From the NCBI RefSeq assembly GCF_900112225.1, contig NZ_FOLD01000010.1, forward strand, positions 62,001-126,000: a stretch of 64,000 bases of DNA, written 5' to 3'. Within the stretch, counting starts at the first letter, position 1. Every line of letters starts with the position of its first letter. Below the pieces are notes generated by a model, which was not told where the DNA came from, ran no database searches, and was given only the letters and a program-made list of their open reading frames with translations. The position numbers and the translations under genes are program-made. Shown one piece after another: positions 18,724 to 26,715 of the stretch. Source of the stretch: Massilia yuzhufengensis. GTDB lineage: Bacteria > Pseudomonadota > Gammaproteobacteria > Burkholderiales > Burkholderiaceae_D.

Positions 18724-19249
18724 ACGGCACGCCCAGGAAGATGTCGGCGCTGCGCTGGTAGAGCTGGCAGGACAGCTTGCCGTCGGCGACATAGAACTGG
18801 AAAAAGGCGTGGCAGGGCGGCAGCTTCATCTTCGGCACGTCCGCCACGTTCCAGCTTGATACGATCATGCGGCGCGAGTCCGGCGTGCTGCGGATCTGTT
18901 CCAGCACCTGCGCGACCTGGTCGATGTGGCCGCCGTCGGGCGTGGGCCAGCTGCGCCACTGGTAGCCATAGACCGGACCCAGGTTGCCCTGTGCGTCGGC
19001 CCATTCGTCCCAGATCGTGACGCCGTTTTCGTTCAGGTAGGCGATATTGGTCGAGCCCTGCAGGAACCAGATGAGTTCATGGATGATGGACTTGAGGTGG
19101 ACCTTCTTGGTGGTCAGCAGCGGGAAGCCGGCCGCCAGGTCGAAGCGCATCTGGTAGCCGAAGACCGACAGCGTGCCGGTGCCGGTACGGTCGGTCTTGA
19201 CCGCGCCATGCTCTTTCACATGGCGCATGAATTCTAGGTATTGGCGCAT
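18692..19249 (-). pseudogene. thyA: Host thymidylate synthase gene, truncated by the island
   Basis: The first 175 or so codons match ThyA perfectly ([11 protein letters not shown], catalytic Cys in [22 protein letters not shown]). The frame then continues for ten foreign codons into the island and stops at 18692. About 90 residues are missing, including the nucleotide-binding Asp/Asn region and the C-terminal tail that closes the active site, so the product should be inactive. The GC-rich codon use fits the host chromosome. The 3' part is expected at the other end of the island, outside the window. Confidence 0.95.
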
Positions 19250-19314
19250 TCGTCAGCACTATAGGAAACAGCCTGATATTGTAACCGAGAGTGCGCCTGC
19301 GGGTCGGCCCGGGC

Positions 19315-19761
19315 CTACTCTTTTATTTCGGGCTCCACCAGCCGGGCCAGCTGCGCGAGCGACTGCTGCCAGCCCAGGTAGCAGGACTCCACCGGGATCA
19401 TGGCGGGGATGCCTTCCTGGGTGATGCGCACTTCCACCCCGCACATCACTTCGCGCAGCACCACGGTGGTCTGCATCCGGCCCGGCAGCTGGGGATCGTC
19501 GAAGGCGGCGCTGTAGCGCACGCGCCGGCCCGGTTCGAGTTCCAGGTACTCGCCGCCGAAGGAATGGCTGTGGCCAGTGGTGAAATTGGTGAAGGACATT
19601 TGGTAGCGCCCGCCCACCCGGCAGTCGAATTCGTGCACGGTGGCGGTGAAACCGTACGGCGGCAGCCACTTCGCAAAGGCCGCCGCGCTGGTGAAGGCGC
19701 GGTAGACCCGGTCGGGCGTGGAGGTGAAGACGCGGTGCAGTTCGACGGTATGCGTGGACAT
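19315..19761 (-). CDS. SRPBCC/AHSA1 family protein
   Basis: 148 residues of the START-like SRPBCC fold, Aha1 C-terminal-like (ATPase activator homologue) type. The N-terminal signature VFTSTPDRVYRAFTSAAAFAKWLPP and the later VGGRYQMSF and GGEYLELEPGRRVRYS motifs are characteristic, with the final helix SCYLGWQQSLAQLARL. These proteins bind hydrophobic ligands in a deep cavity; the natural ligand is unknown. The gene stands alone between thyA and a convergently oriented membrane-protein gene on the same strand. The start ATG at 19761 is preceded by AAAAGG. Confidence 0.85.
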   Translation of the reverse strand: MSTHTVELHRVFTSTPDRVYRAFTSAAAFAKWLPPYGFTATVHEFDCRVGGRYQMSFTNFTTGHSHSFGGEYLELEPGRRVRYSAAFDDPQLPGRMQTTVVLREVMCGVEVRITQEGIPAMIPVESCYLGWQQSLAQLARLVEPEIKE

Positions 19762-19849
19762 GATCGCTTTTCCTTTTTATTCAATGGCCAGAGGACGACC
19801 CTCTGCCGCTACGACGAAGGGCTGGCCCGGGATTCGACATCGCCTGCGC

Positions 19850-21778
19850 CTATTTTGCTTCAGTTTCAAGCTCGAATTCGATCGCCACGCCGCGCAAGGA
19901 AAAGCCGAGCGCGCGTGGATCGGCCGCATCGGCGGGCCGCGCCGGCAGCGCGTGCTCGATGGTGACGTCGAGTACACGGGCACCGCGCACCTGCGCGGGC
20001 AGCGCCAGCGGCGCCTGGCCCAGCAGCTTCTTGCCCAGTTCGACGCCATTGACCGTGACTGTTGAAGCGCGCACGCCATCGAAATAGGCGCCATCCAGGC
20101 CAAGATAGGCCGCGCGGCGCCCTGGCGGCAGCGCCAGGCGCAGCCGCGAGTGCTCGCCCTCGGTCCAGACCATGGCGCCCTCGATGCGCGACCAGCCGCT
20201 GCCGAGGATGGGCGGCATGCCCGGCCCGATAGCGATGCGCACGGCGGGCGCCGGGCCGGGGTCGCAGCGCAGTGGCGCGTTGTAGTAGCGCCATCCGGAA
20301 GCGAGGGTCTTCACGTGCGCGGCCGCCAGGTGCGTGCCTGGCCCGCACAGGCCGCCGGAGTCGGCGCTGTTGGACCAGTAGCGCATCAGCTTGGTCGCGC
20401 CCCGCGGTCCCCGGTGGACCACGACTTGGTCGGGGGTGACCAGGTCTTCGCGGCGCCGCTCGCGCTTGAGGAAGATTTCCGGGTCCGGGTTGTACCAGCG
20501 CGGCGCGTGGTCGAGTACCCAGGCCGCCAGCCGTCCATGCGAAATGAACGACGGCGCCCTGCTGCGGTAGGCCTGCCAGGTGAACAGGGCTTGCAGCAGC
20601 AGTGCGGCGCACAGCGCGATGTTGCGCGTGCGCGGGCCGAGCTGCACCAGGCCCACCAGGCACACCGCCAGCATCGGCATCGACGTCCAGTAGGCGTAGC
20701 GCGAGACGATGATGGCGCCGCTGTTCCAATTGGTGGCGGCCAGCGTGGGAAGCGCCATCCCCAGCGTGAGCAGCAGGGCGATGCCCAGGTGGACCAGCCA
20801 GGCCCGGCGCCGTCCTGGTTCGAGCGCCGCCAGGATGATTGCCGCGCACGCGGGCAGGGCAGGGAAGCCGGTGAACAAGCCCTGGTTCAGGTCGAACAGG
20901 AAGGAGAACATCCGCTCCGGCGTGACCAGGCCAAGGTCGGTGTAGTAGTGGCTGATGAGGCTCGGCATCCCGAACAGCGCCATATTGTGCAGGTAGGGAA
21001 GCAGCGCCGCAGCGATGCCGGCGGCCACCAGCGCGCCATCGCGCAGCCAGGGCCGCGGCCCGCCCTCCGGGGGGAACAGTGCTGCGGCCGGAAACCAGCG
21101 GTACAGCGCGGCGTAGGCGGCCGCCGCCGGGATCAGCCCGGCGATCGACGGGTTCTGGCTGGCGCCCAGCCCCGCCAGCGCCACCGTCAGCGCCAGGTCG
21201 CGCCGCAGCGCCGCCAGGCTGGCCAGCAGCACGCAGCAGCCGGCCATCACTTCCGGCCCGCTCCATACCGTGTAGTAGAGCGGCCCCATGATCGCCACCA
21301 GCGCCAGTTCGGGCAGTCCGGCCGCCGGCAGCCAGGCCCGCACGCGCCAGGCGCTCGCGGCCAGGATGGCCAGGTTCAGCGCCACCAGCGCCATGAACGG
21401 ATTCTGGCCGAGCAGGACCACCAGCGCATAGAAGGGCGCTGCCAGCAGCGAATACATCCAGAAGTGGATCGCGTGTACGCTGCCGTCGCGTGCGCGGGCA
21501 AAGCCCAGTTCCACGATGGCCCCGCGTTCGAGGCGCTCGATCGCGCCGTCGAGCATGGCGGGTTTGAGAAGCGCGCGCGCCAATGCCGGTGGCGGCATGG
21601 CCGCGAAGGCGTCGACATCCGTACGCCGCAGTTCGGGCGAGCCGTGGGCGACGAAACCCTGGACCATCGCCAGGTATTCCAGGCCGTCGCCGATCAGGCG
21701 CGCCTTGGCCAGGCACAGCACGGCGAAGACGGCGCACAGGAAGATGGCGGCCAGCCGGGCCAGGATCGATGCGGGCAT
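19850..21778 (-). CDS. Polytopic membrane protein, possible GT-C-like glycosyltransferase
   Basis: 642 residues. An N-terminal helix (ILARLAAIFLCAVFAVLCLA) is followed by the short loop GDGLEYLAMVQGFVAHG with acidic residues, then about ten further membrane helices up to residue 420 and a soluble C-terminal domain of about 200 residues with beta-rich character (HLRLALPPGRRAAYLGLDG). An acidic loop after the first helix followed by many helices is the layout of GT-C enzymes that use polyprenyl-phosphate sugars, but no definite motif was found, so the enzyme call is only a suggestion. It is transcribed away from the TPR gene (21896), with a 117-bp shared promoter region. Confidence 0.65.
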   Translation of the reverse strand: MPASILARLAAIFLCAVFAVLCLAKARLIGDGLEYLAMVQGFVAHGSPELRRTDVDAFAAMPPPALARALLKPAMLDGAIERLERGAIVELGFARARDGSVHAIHFWMYSLLAAPFYALVVLLGQNPFMALVALNLAILAASAWRVRAWLPAAGLPELALVAIMGPLYYTVWSGPEVMAGCCVLLASLAALRRDLALTVALAGLGASQNPSIAGLIPAAAAYAALYRWFPAAALFPPEGGPRPWLRDGALVAAGIAAALLPYLHNMALFGMPSLISHYYTDLGLVTPERMFSFLFDLNQGLFTGFPALPACAAIILAALEPGRRRAWLVHLGIALLLTLGMALPTLAATNWNSGAIIVSRYAYWTSMPMLAVCLVGLVQLGPRTRNIALCAALLLQALFTWQAYRSRAPSFISHGRLAAWVLDHAPRWYNPDPEIFLKRERRREDLVTPDQVVVHRGPRGATKLMRYWSNSADSGGLCGPGTHLAAAHVKTLASGWRYYNAPLRCDPGPAPAVRIAIGPGMPPILGSGWSRIEGAMVWTEGEHSRLRLALPPGRRAAYLGLDGAYFDGVRASTVTVNGVELGKKLLGQAPLALPAQVRGARVLDVTIEHALPARPADAADPRALGFSLRGVAIEFELETEAK

Positions 21779-21895
21779 GTTGGCAGGGGGAGTAGAAAAC
21801 CCGCCATTCTATCAAGCGGCGCCGCTGTGGGAATCGGTGAACAAGGGGGCGGGGCCGGCGCGGTAAGATACGCTTTTGTCGCCCCGGGCCCTTCC

Positions 21896-23080
21896 ATGCA
21901 TCCGCTACGCATCCTGTCGCTCTCCCTCCTGCTGGCCTGGTGCCAGCCCGCGGCTGCCGCCGCCCCCGCCATGTGCGCGGACGCCTGCAGGCAGCGCATC
22001 GCCGAGGCCCGCGTGTTCGAAGGCCAGGGCAACTACCAGGAAGCGCTGGAACGCTACCGGCTCGCCGCCAAGGCCGATCCGCAGGCATCGGTGCCGCTGT
22101 CGCTGTCGGCCGCCCTGCTGTACAAGCTGTCGACCAAGGTCGCGCCGGACCAGGCCGGCGCGCTGCGCGACCGGGCGCGCGCGCTGGCCACCGGCGCCGC
22201 CGCCCTGGCGCCGGACGACCCGATCGCGCAGGAAGCCTTGCGCCTGCTGGACGACGACGGCCCATCGCCGCTGCGGGCGGTGGCGCCGCAGGCCGCAAGC
22301 CTGCTGGCCGAGGCCGAGGCTTTCTTCGTGCAGCGTAAACTCCGGCATGCACTGGACAAGTACGAAGCCGTGATGAAGCTCGACCCGCAATTTTCCGGGG
22401 CCTGGGTCGGCGCTGGCGACTGCCACTTCCTGTGGCAGGAGTGGCCGCAAGCGGAGGCCCTGTTCCGGCGCGCGACCGAGATCGAGCCGCGCAATTCCCA
22501 GGCCTGGCGCTTCCTGGCTGACACGCTGCTGGCGCAGGGCAAGCGCGATGCGGCCGTGTCCTCGCTGCTCTCGGCCATCAGCGCCGATCCGTCCCAGCGC
22601 CCCAATTGGAGCAAGCTGGCCGACCTGCGCGCGGCGGCCGGCACCCCGCTGGCACGCCTGGGCCTGCGGCGCGGCGTGCGGGTGACGCAGGGGGCGGATG
22701 GCAAATTCACGGTCGGCATCGACGAAGACCTGGCCAAGCAGCAGGAGACGCCCGACTACGCCATCCGGGTGGCGCTGGGTGTCGTCGAGGCGAACCTGCG
22801 CACGCAAGACACGGCCGGCGCGAAGAGCGCCTTCCAGGTCGAGCGCGACGCGTGGGCCCAGGCACTGAAGATTGCCGGCGAACTCAAGGCGAGCACCGGG
22901 ACAGGCGTGAGCGACCCGGCGCTGCAGCGCATGCAGGCGTTCGCGGGCGACGGCCAACTGGAGCCGGCGATCCTGCTGCTGCTGTTCCGCCAGTCCTACC
23001 GGCCGGCGCTGGAGGCCTGGGTGGCGGCCAACCCGGGCGGCGTTGCGGCCTTCATCGACCGCTACGGCCTGCGGCCGTGA
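21896..23080 (+). CDS. Exported TPR-repeat protein
   Basis: 394 residues; start at 21896 chosen because it gives a signal peptide (LRILSLSLLLAWCQPAAAAA). Several tetratricopeptide-like repeats follow: residues about 35-70 (GQGNYQEALERYRLAAKADP), about 140-175 (RKLRHALDKYEAVMKLDP), about 175-210 (WPQAEALFRRATEIEP) and about 210-245 (GKRDAAVSSLLSAISADP). The C-terminal 150 residues have no recognised domain. Such proteins act as protein-binding scaffolds in the periplasm. The following small gene starts 5 bp after the stop, so the two are cotranscribed. Confidence 0.8.
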   Translation: MHPLRILSLSLLLAWCQPAAAAAPAMCADACRQRIAEARVFEGQGNYQEALERYRLAAKADPQASVPLSLSAALLYKLSTKVAPDQAGALRDRARALATGAAALAPDDPIAQEALRLLDDDGPSPLRAVAPQAASLLAEAEAFFVQRKLRHALDKYEAVMKLDPQFSGAWVGAGDCHFLWQEWPQAEALFRRATEIEPRNSQAWRFLADTLLAQGKRDAAVSSLLSAISADPSQRPNWSKLADLRAAAGTPLARLGLRRGVRVTQGADGKFTVGIDEDLAKQQETPDYAIRVALGVVEANLRTQDTAGAKSAFQVERDAWAQALKIAGELKASTGTGVSDPALQRMQAFAGDGQLEPAILLLLFRQSYRPALEAWVAANPGGVAAFIDRYGLRP

Positions 23081-23085
23081 CGCCC

Positions 23086-23421
23086 ATGGCCAGCACCCCG
23101 GCCTACCCGGGCACGCCGGACGACCGCTACTTCGTGGTGAAGGGCCGCCTGTGGCGCAGCAGTAATCCGGCCCTGGCGCCGGCGCTCAGGCAGGAACTGG
23201 TCGACCGCCTGATGGATGCGCGCCGCGCCGTGGGGGCGGCGAAGAAAGCAGGCGACGCGGCAGCCGAGCAACGTGCCAGGGCCGGCGTCGACGCGGCCAA
23301 GCGCGCCCTGGGCGAACGCGGGCCGGTATGGTGGGACGATGGCGCGCCCGACTACAACCGCCGGATGGTTGCCAACACGCCGTATGCCGACTGGTATGCG
23401 GCCTTGCCGCCGAGCGCCTAG
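23086..23421 (+). CDS. Conserved hypothetical protein with PVWWxDGAPDYNRR motif
   Basis: 111 residues. It begins with YFVVKGRLWRSSNPAL, has a helical middle (LMDARRAVGAAKKAGD) and ends with GPVWWDDGAPDYNRRMV and TPYADWYA. This layout is a small conserved family of unknown function in proteobacteria, recalled by pattern, not by search. It starts 5 bp after the TPR gene. Its TAG stop shares the palindrome CTAG (23418-23421) with the stop of the convergent threonine-aldolase-like gene, so the two genes overlap by four bases. Confidence 0.72.
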   Translation: MASTPAYPGTPDDRYFVVKGRLWRSSNPALAPALRQELVDRLMDARRAVGAAKKAGDAAAEQRARAGVDAAKRALGERGPVWWDDGAPDYNRRMVANTPYADWYAALPPSA

Positions 23422-24533
23422 CCCGCCTGCAGCGCCCCCGCGAACAGGGCCAGCGCGTCGATCACCTTCTGGTCCGGTGCATTGAGCAGGTTGTCCCCCA
23501 CGTAGAGCTCGAACGAACTGGTGCCGGGCAGGGCGGCGCCGGCGATGCGGTTGAACATCCAGATGCCGTGCTGCTCGGCGAGCGCGCGCCGGATCGCCAG
23601 CGCGCGCTCGGTCGTCACGGGCAGATGCAGGTGCAGCATATTGGTCTGGGGCGCGGCCGGGTTCGCGCGGATCAGCGGGTGCGCGGCCAGCGCCCCGTAC
23701 AGGAAGTGGGTACGGCGCAGGTAGTCCGGCATGGCGGCGAGCTTCTCGTCGAAGCCCATCGCCGCCGCCACCACATAGGGCGTGCGGTGGATGACGTTGC
23801 CGCCTTCGCGCCGGAACCACTCCGCCGCGCGCTCCACGAATTCGCGCGTACCGGCCAGCATGGCGCCACCGAGCCCGCCAATGCCCTTGTACAGCGACAC
23901 GTAGACGGAATCGAAGCCGGCCGCCACCTCGTGCAGCGGCTTGCCGTAGCCGGCCGCCGCTTCCCACAGGCGCGCGCCGTCCATGTGCAGGTGGGCGCCG
24001 CGCGCGCGCACGTCGGCCTTGATCGCTTGCAGTTCATCCCAGGGCGTGAGCTGGCCGCCGATCTCGCGCAGCGGCAGCTCGATGCCGACTGCGCCCAGGC
24101 GGTCGGGGATCACGGCCAGGTCGGCCGCCGTCCATGGCCGGTAGGGCTCGCCCGCCTGCAGCGCCTTGAAGGCGCCCAGCAACTGGTAGTTGGAACGCTC
24201 GTGCACGAAGATGTGCGAGGTCGGGTGCAGCGCCACCAGGTCGCGCGCGCGGTCCTGGCAGGCCAGGCGCAGCGCGGTCACCTGGGCCATGGTGCCGCTG
24301 ATGCAGAACACCGCCGCCTCCATGCCGAGCAGGCGCGCGACCTTCGCTTCGAATTCCTGCAGCAGCTGGCCGCTGCCATAGAGGTCGTGCTCCACATTGT
24401 GCGCTTCGCACCACGCCGCCATCGCCGCGAACAGCTCGGCGGGAGGGCGGGCGCGATGGCCGGGGAAGACGGTGTGGCAGCGGCGTTGCAGTGCGGTGTC
24501 GTTCAAGGCGCTCTCCTGGGCGAAGCCTGCCAC
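23418..24533 (-). CDS. Threonine aldolase / beta-eliminating lyase family enzyme
   Basis: 371 residues of fold-type I PLP enzyme. Landmarks: HDLYGSG near residue 48, the conserved FCISGTMAQV (binding the cofactor ring and phosphate), HLHMDGARLWEA (Asp pairing with the pyridine nitrogen) and the Schiff-base Lys in VSLYKGIGGLGGA near residue 216. Members cleave L-threonine or L-allo-threonine to glycine and acetaldehyde. It is longer than E. coli LtaE (333 residues) and belongs to the branch often annotated as a beta-eliminating lyase, so the exact substrate is open. The gene is monocistronic, convergent with the small gene at 23086. Confidence 0.88.
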   Translation of the reverse strand: MAGFAQESALNDTALQRRCHTVFPGHRARPPAELFAAMAAWCEAHNVEHDLYGSGQLLQEFEAKVARLLGMEAAVFCISGTMAQVTALRLACQDRARDLVALHPTSHIFVHERSNYQLLGAFKALQAGEPYRPWTAADLAVIPDRLGAVGIELPLREIGGQLTPWDELQAIKADVRARGAHLHMDGARLWEAAAGYGKPLHEVAAGFDSVYVSLYKGIGGLGGAMLAGTREFVERAAEWFRREGGNVIHRTPYVVAAAMGFDEKLAAMPDYLRRTHFLYGALAAHPLIRANPAAPQTNMLHLHLPVTTERALAIRRALAEQHGIWMFNRIAGAALPGTSSFELYVGDNLLNAPDQKVIDALALFAGALQAG

Positions 24534-24545
24534 TTTACACGATGA

Positions 24546-26564
24546 TCAACTGGCCGTGAGCGCCGCGCGGCGCACCGGGGCGGGCGCCGCGGCCTGGCTG
24601 TCGGCCAGGCGGAACAGGCGCACGGCGCGCGCCAGTTCGGCCGCCTGGTCCTGCATGGCCTGGGCGGCGGCGCTGGCTTCCTCGACCAGGGCGGCGTTCT
24701 GCCGGGTCGCTTCGTCCATCGCATTGACCGAGCGGTTCACGTGCTCGATGCCGCTGCTTTGCTCCTGGCTGGCGGCGGTGATCTCGGACATGATGTCGGT
24801 CACCCGCGCCACACTGGCAAGCACTTCGTCCATGGTCACGCCGGCTTCGGCCACCAGCCTGCTGCCGGCGTCGACCTCACCGTTGGAGCTGTCGATCAGC
24901 GCCTTGATTTCCTTGGCGGCGGCGGCCGAGCGCTGCGCCAGGTTGCGCACCTCGCTGGCCACGACCGCAAAGCCGCGCCCCTGTTCGCCGGCGCGCGCCG
25001 CTTCCACGGCCGCGTTCAGCGCCAGGATATTGGTCTGGAAGGCGATGCCGTCGATCACGCCCGTGATGTCCGAGATCTTGCGCGACGAAAGCGTGATCGC
25101 ATCCATGCGCTCAATCACCTGGGCGACGGTGGCGCCGCCTTTCTGGGCCACGCTGGAGGCGCCCAGCGCGAGCTGGTTGGCCTGGCGTGCATTGTCGGCG
25201 TTCTGGCGCACCGTGGCGGTGAGCTCGTCCATCGAGCTGGCGGTACCGGCCAGGCTCACAGCCTGCTGCTCGGTGCGCGCGCACAGGTCGACGTTGCCGG
25301 CGGTGATCTGCTCGGAGGCGCTGGCGATTTGCTCGGCGCCGTCGCGCACCTTGCCCACCACGTTCGACAGGCTGGCGCCGATGGTGTTGATGGCCTCGTT
25401 CAGCAGGCCGATTTCATCGCGCCGCGCGCCGTGCACGCGCGCGGTCAGGTCGCCCGCGGCGATGCGCCCGGCGACGTCGCGTACCTGGGCCAGCGGGCGC
25501 GACACATTGGCCCGCATGATCAGGTACAGCACCGCATTGAGCACGGCCAGCGCGACGAAGCCGATGGCGATGAAGCGGTTGCGCAGTTCGCTGGCCGCAG
25601 CGGTGATTTCGTCGAGGTAGGTGCCGCCGGCGATCACCCAGTTCCAGTCCTTGATATGGGTGTAGACCACGAACTTCCTGCGCGCCTGGGCTTCGCCGGG
25701 GTTCTGCCATTCGTATTGGATCGTGCCTTCCTTCTTCTCCAGGATCTCCTTGATGAAGAAGCGGCCGTCGGCGTCCTTGCTGTCGGCGATGTTGCTGCCT
25801 TCCTTGGCCGGGTGGACCACCAGGTTGCCGTGGGCCTTGCCCGGCGCGGCGTCGAGCACGTAGAAGTAGCCGGTATCGCCCACCTTCATGGCGCGGATGC
25901 GGTCCTTCAGCAGCGCCATGTCGGCGCTGATGTCGACGCCGACGTAGAGCGCGGCAACCACCTTGCCGGCGCCATCGCGCACCGGTTCGTAGCGCGTGAT
26001 GTACTGCTTGCCGAACAGGGTCGCCAGGCCAATGTAGCTGCGGCCGTCGCGCAGCACGGCGTAGGCAGGGCTGTTGCGGTCCAGGCGGGTGCCGACGGCG
26101 CGTTCGCCGTTTTCCTTCTTCACCGAGGTCGAGACGCGCACGAAGTCGTCGCCGTCGGCGGCGAAGATGGTGGCGTTGCCGGCGGTTTGCGCGGTGAAGC
26201 GGTCGGGCGCGCTGAAGTCGAGGTTCAGCACCTTGCCATCGAGCTTGAGCGCGGGCGCCGGCGTGCCGCCGATGTCCACCGGGGCGCTGATGTCGAGCTC
26301 GAAGGCGCCGGGCAGGGAGGCTTTGAAGATGTCGCCGAAGCTGCGTGCCTGGCTGCTGGCGCTGCGGTTGAACATTTCGACGGTGCCCGCGACGCTGCGC
26401 AGTTCGTTGGAGACGCTGTGCGCGGCGCGTTCCTCGAGCATGGCCGCGATGGCGAAGGTGATGATGGCGAGCAGGCCGGCGATGGTCGTCCCCATGAGGA
26501 CGAAGGTAATGGCGCTGATCCGGGTGCCGACATTCCAGTTGGCCGGATGAAATTTCGTGTTCAT
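24546..26564 (-). CDS. Methyl-accepting chemotaxis protein with Cache sensor
   Basis: 672 residues. Membrane helix 1 (about residues 18-42), a large periplasmic Cache-type sensor (about 45-325; SYIGLATLFGKQYITRYEPV and YFYVLDA...LVVHP are typical of Cache_3/Cache_2 modules), membrane helix 2 (about 330-352), a HAMP domain (about 353-405) and the MCP signalling hairpin (about 450-640) with the invariant tip region GIAFQTNILALNAAVEAARA. No C-terminal pentapeptide for methyltransferase binding is seen. It detects a small ligand and controls CheA. There are no che genes nearby, so this is an isolated receptor gene. Confidence 0.95.
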   Translation of the reverse strand: MNTKFHPANWNVGTRISAITFVLMGTTIAGLLAIITFAIAAMLEERAAHSVSNELRSVAGTVEMFNRSASSQARSFGDIFKASLPGAFELDISAPVDIGGTPAPALKLDGKVLNLDFSAPDRFTAQTAGNATIFAADGDDFVRVSTSVKKENGERAVGTRLDRNSPAYAVLRDGRSYIGLATLFGKQYITRYEPVRDGAGKVVAALYVGVDISADMALLKDRIRAMKVGDTGYFYVLDAAPGKAHGNLVVHPAKEGSNIADSKDADGRFFIKEILEKKEGTIQYEWQNPGEAQARRKFVVYTHIKDWNWVIAGGTYLDEITAAASELRNRFIAIGFVALAVLNAVLYLIMRANVSRPLAQVRDVAGRIAAGDLTARVHGARRDEIGLLNEAINTIGASLSNVVGKVRDGAEQIASASEQITAGNVDLCARTEQQAVSLAGTASSMDELTATVRQNADNARQANQLALGASSVAQKGGATVAQVIERMDAITLSSRKISDITGVIDGIAFQTNILALNAAVEAARAGEQGRGFAVVASEVRNLAQRSAAAAKEIKALIDSSNGEVDAGSRLVAEAGVTMDEVLASVARVTDIMSEITAASQEQSSGIEHVNRSVNAMDEATRQNAALVEEASAAAQAMQDQAAELARAVRLFRLADSQAAAPAPVRRAALTAS

Positions 26565-26670
26565 GAACAGATGGCAAGAGTCAATACGGCCGCCATCTTA
26601 GCGCCTGTCATTTCCTTTTGACAATAATTGTTGCCTGATTTTTGCTGCAGGTGCAGCATCCCGACACATT

Positions 26671-26707
26671 GGCGACGTTTTCATGCGCAGCGCATGGAAA
26701 CGTCGCC
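26671..26707. repeat. Near-perfect 37-bp inverted repeat between two genes
   Basis: GGCGACGTTTTCATGCGC (26671-26688) is followed by its imperfect inverse GCGCATGGAAACGTCGCC (26690-26707), with one mismatch per arm and a single-base centre. It lies 9 bp after the stop of the minus-strand ABC transporter gene, so it may end that transcript; a short T run is present only on the plus-strand side. Could also be a dispersed palindrome. Confidence 0.6.
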
Positions 26708-26715
26708 TTTTAGCC

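Noticed and set aside
20150..21895. Very long open frame upstream of and in frame with the TPR gene
   Set aside because: It runs antisense to a good membrane-protein gene, is Arg/Gln/Gly-rich and lacks a start site. Long antisense frames are common in GC-rich DNA. The TPR gene is started at its signal peptide.
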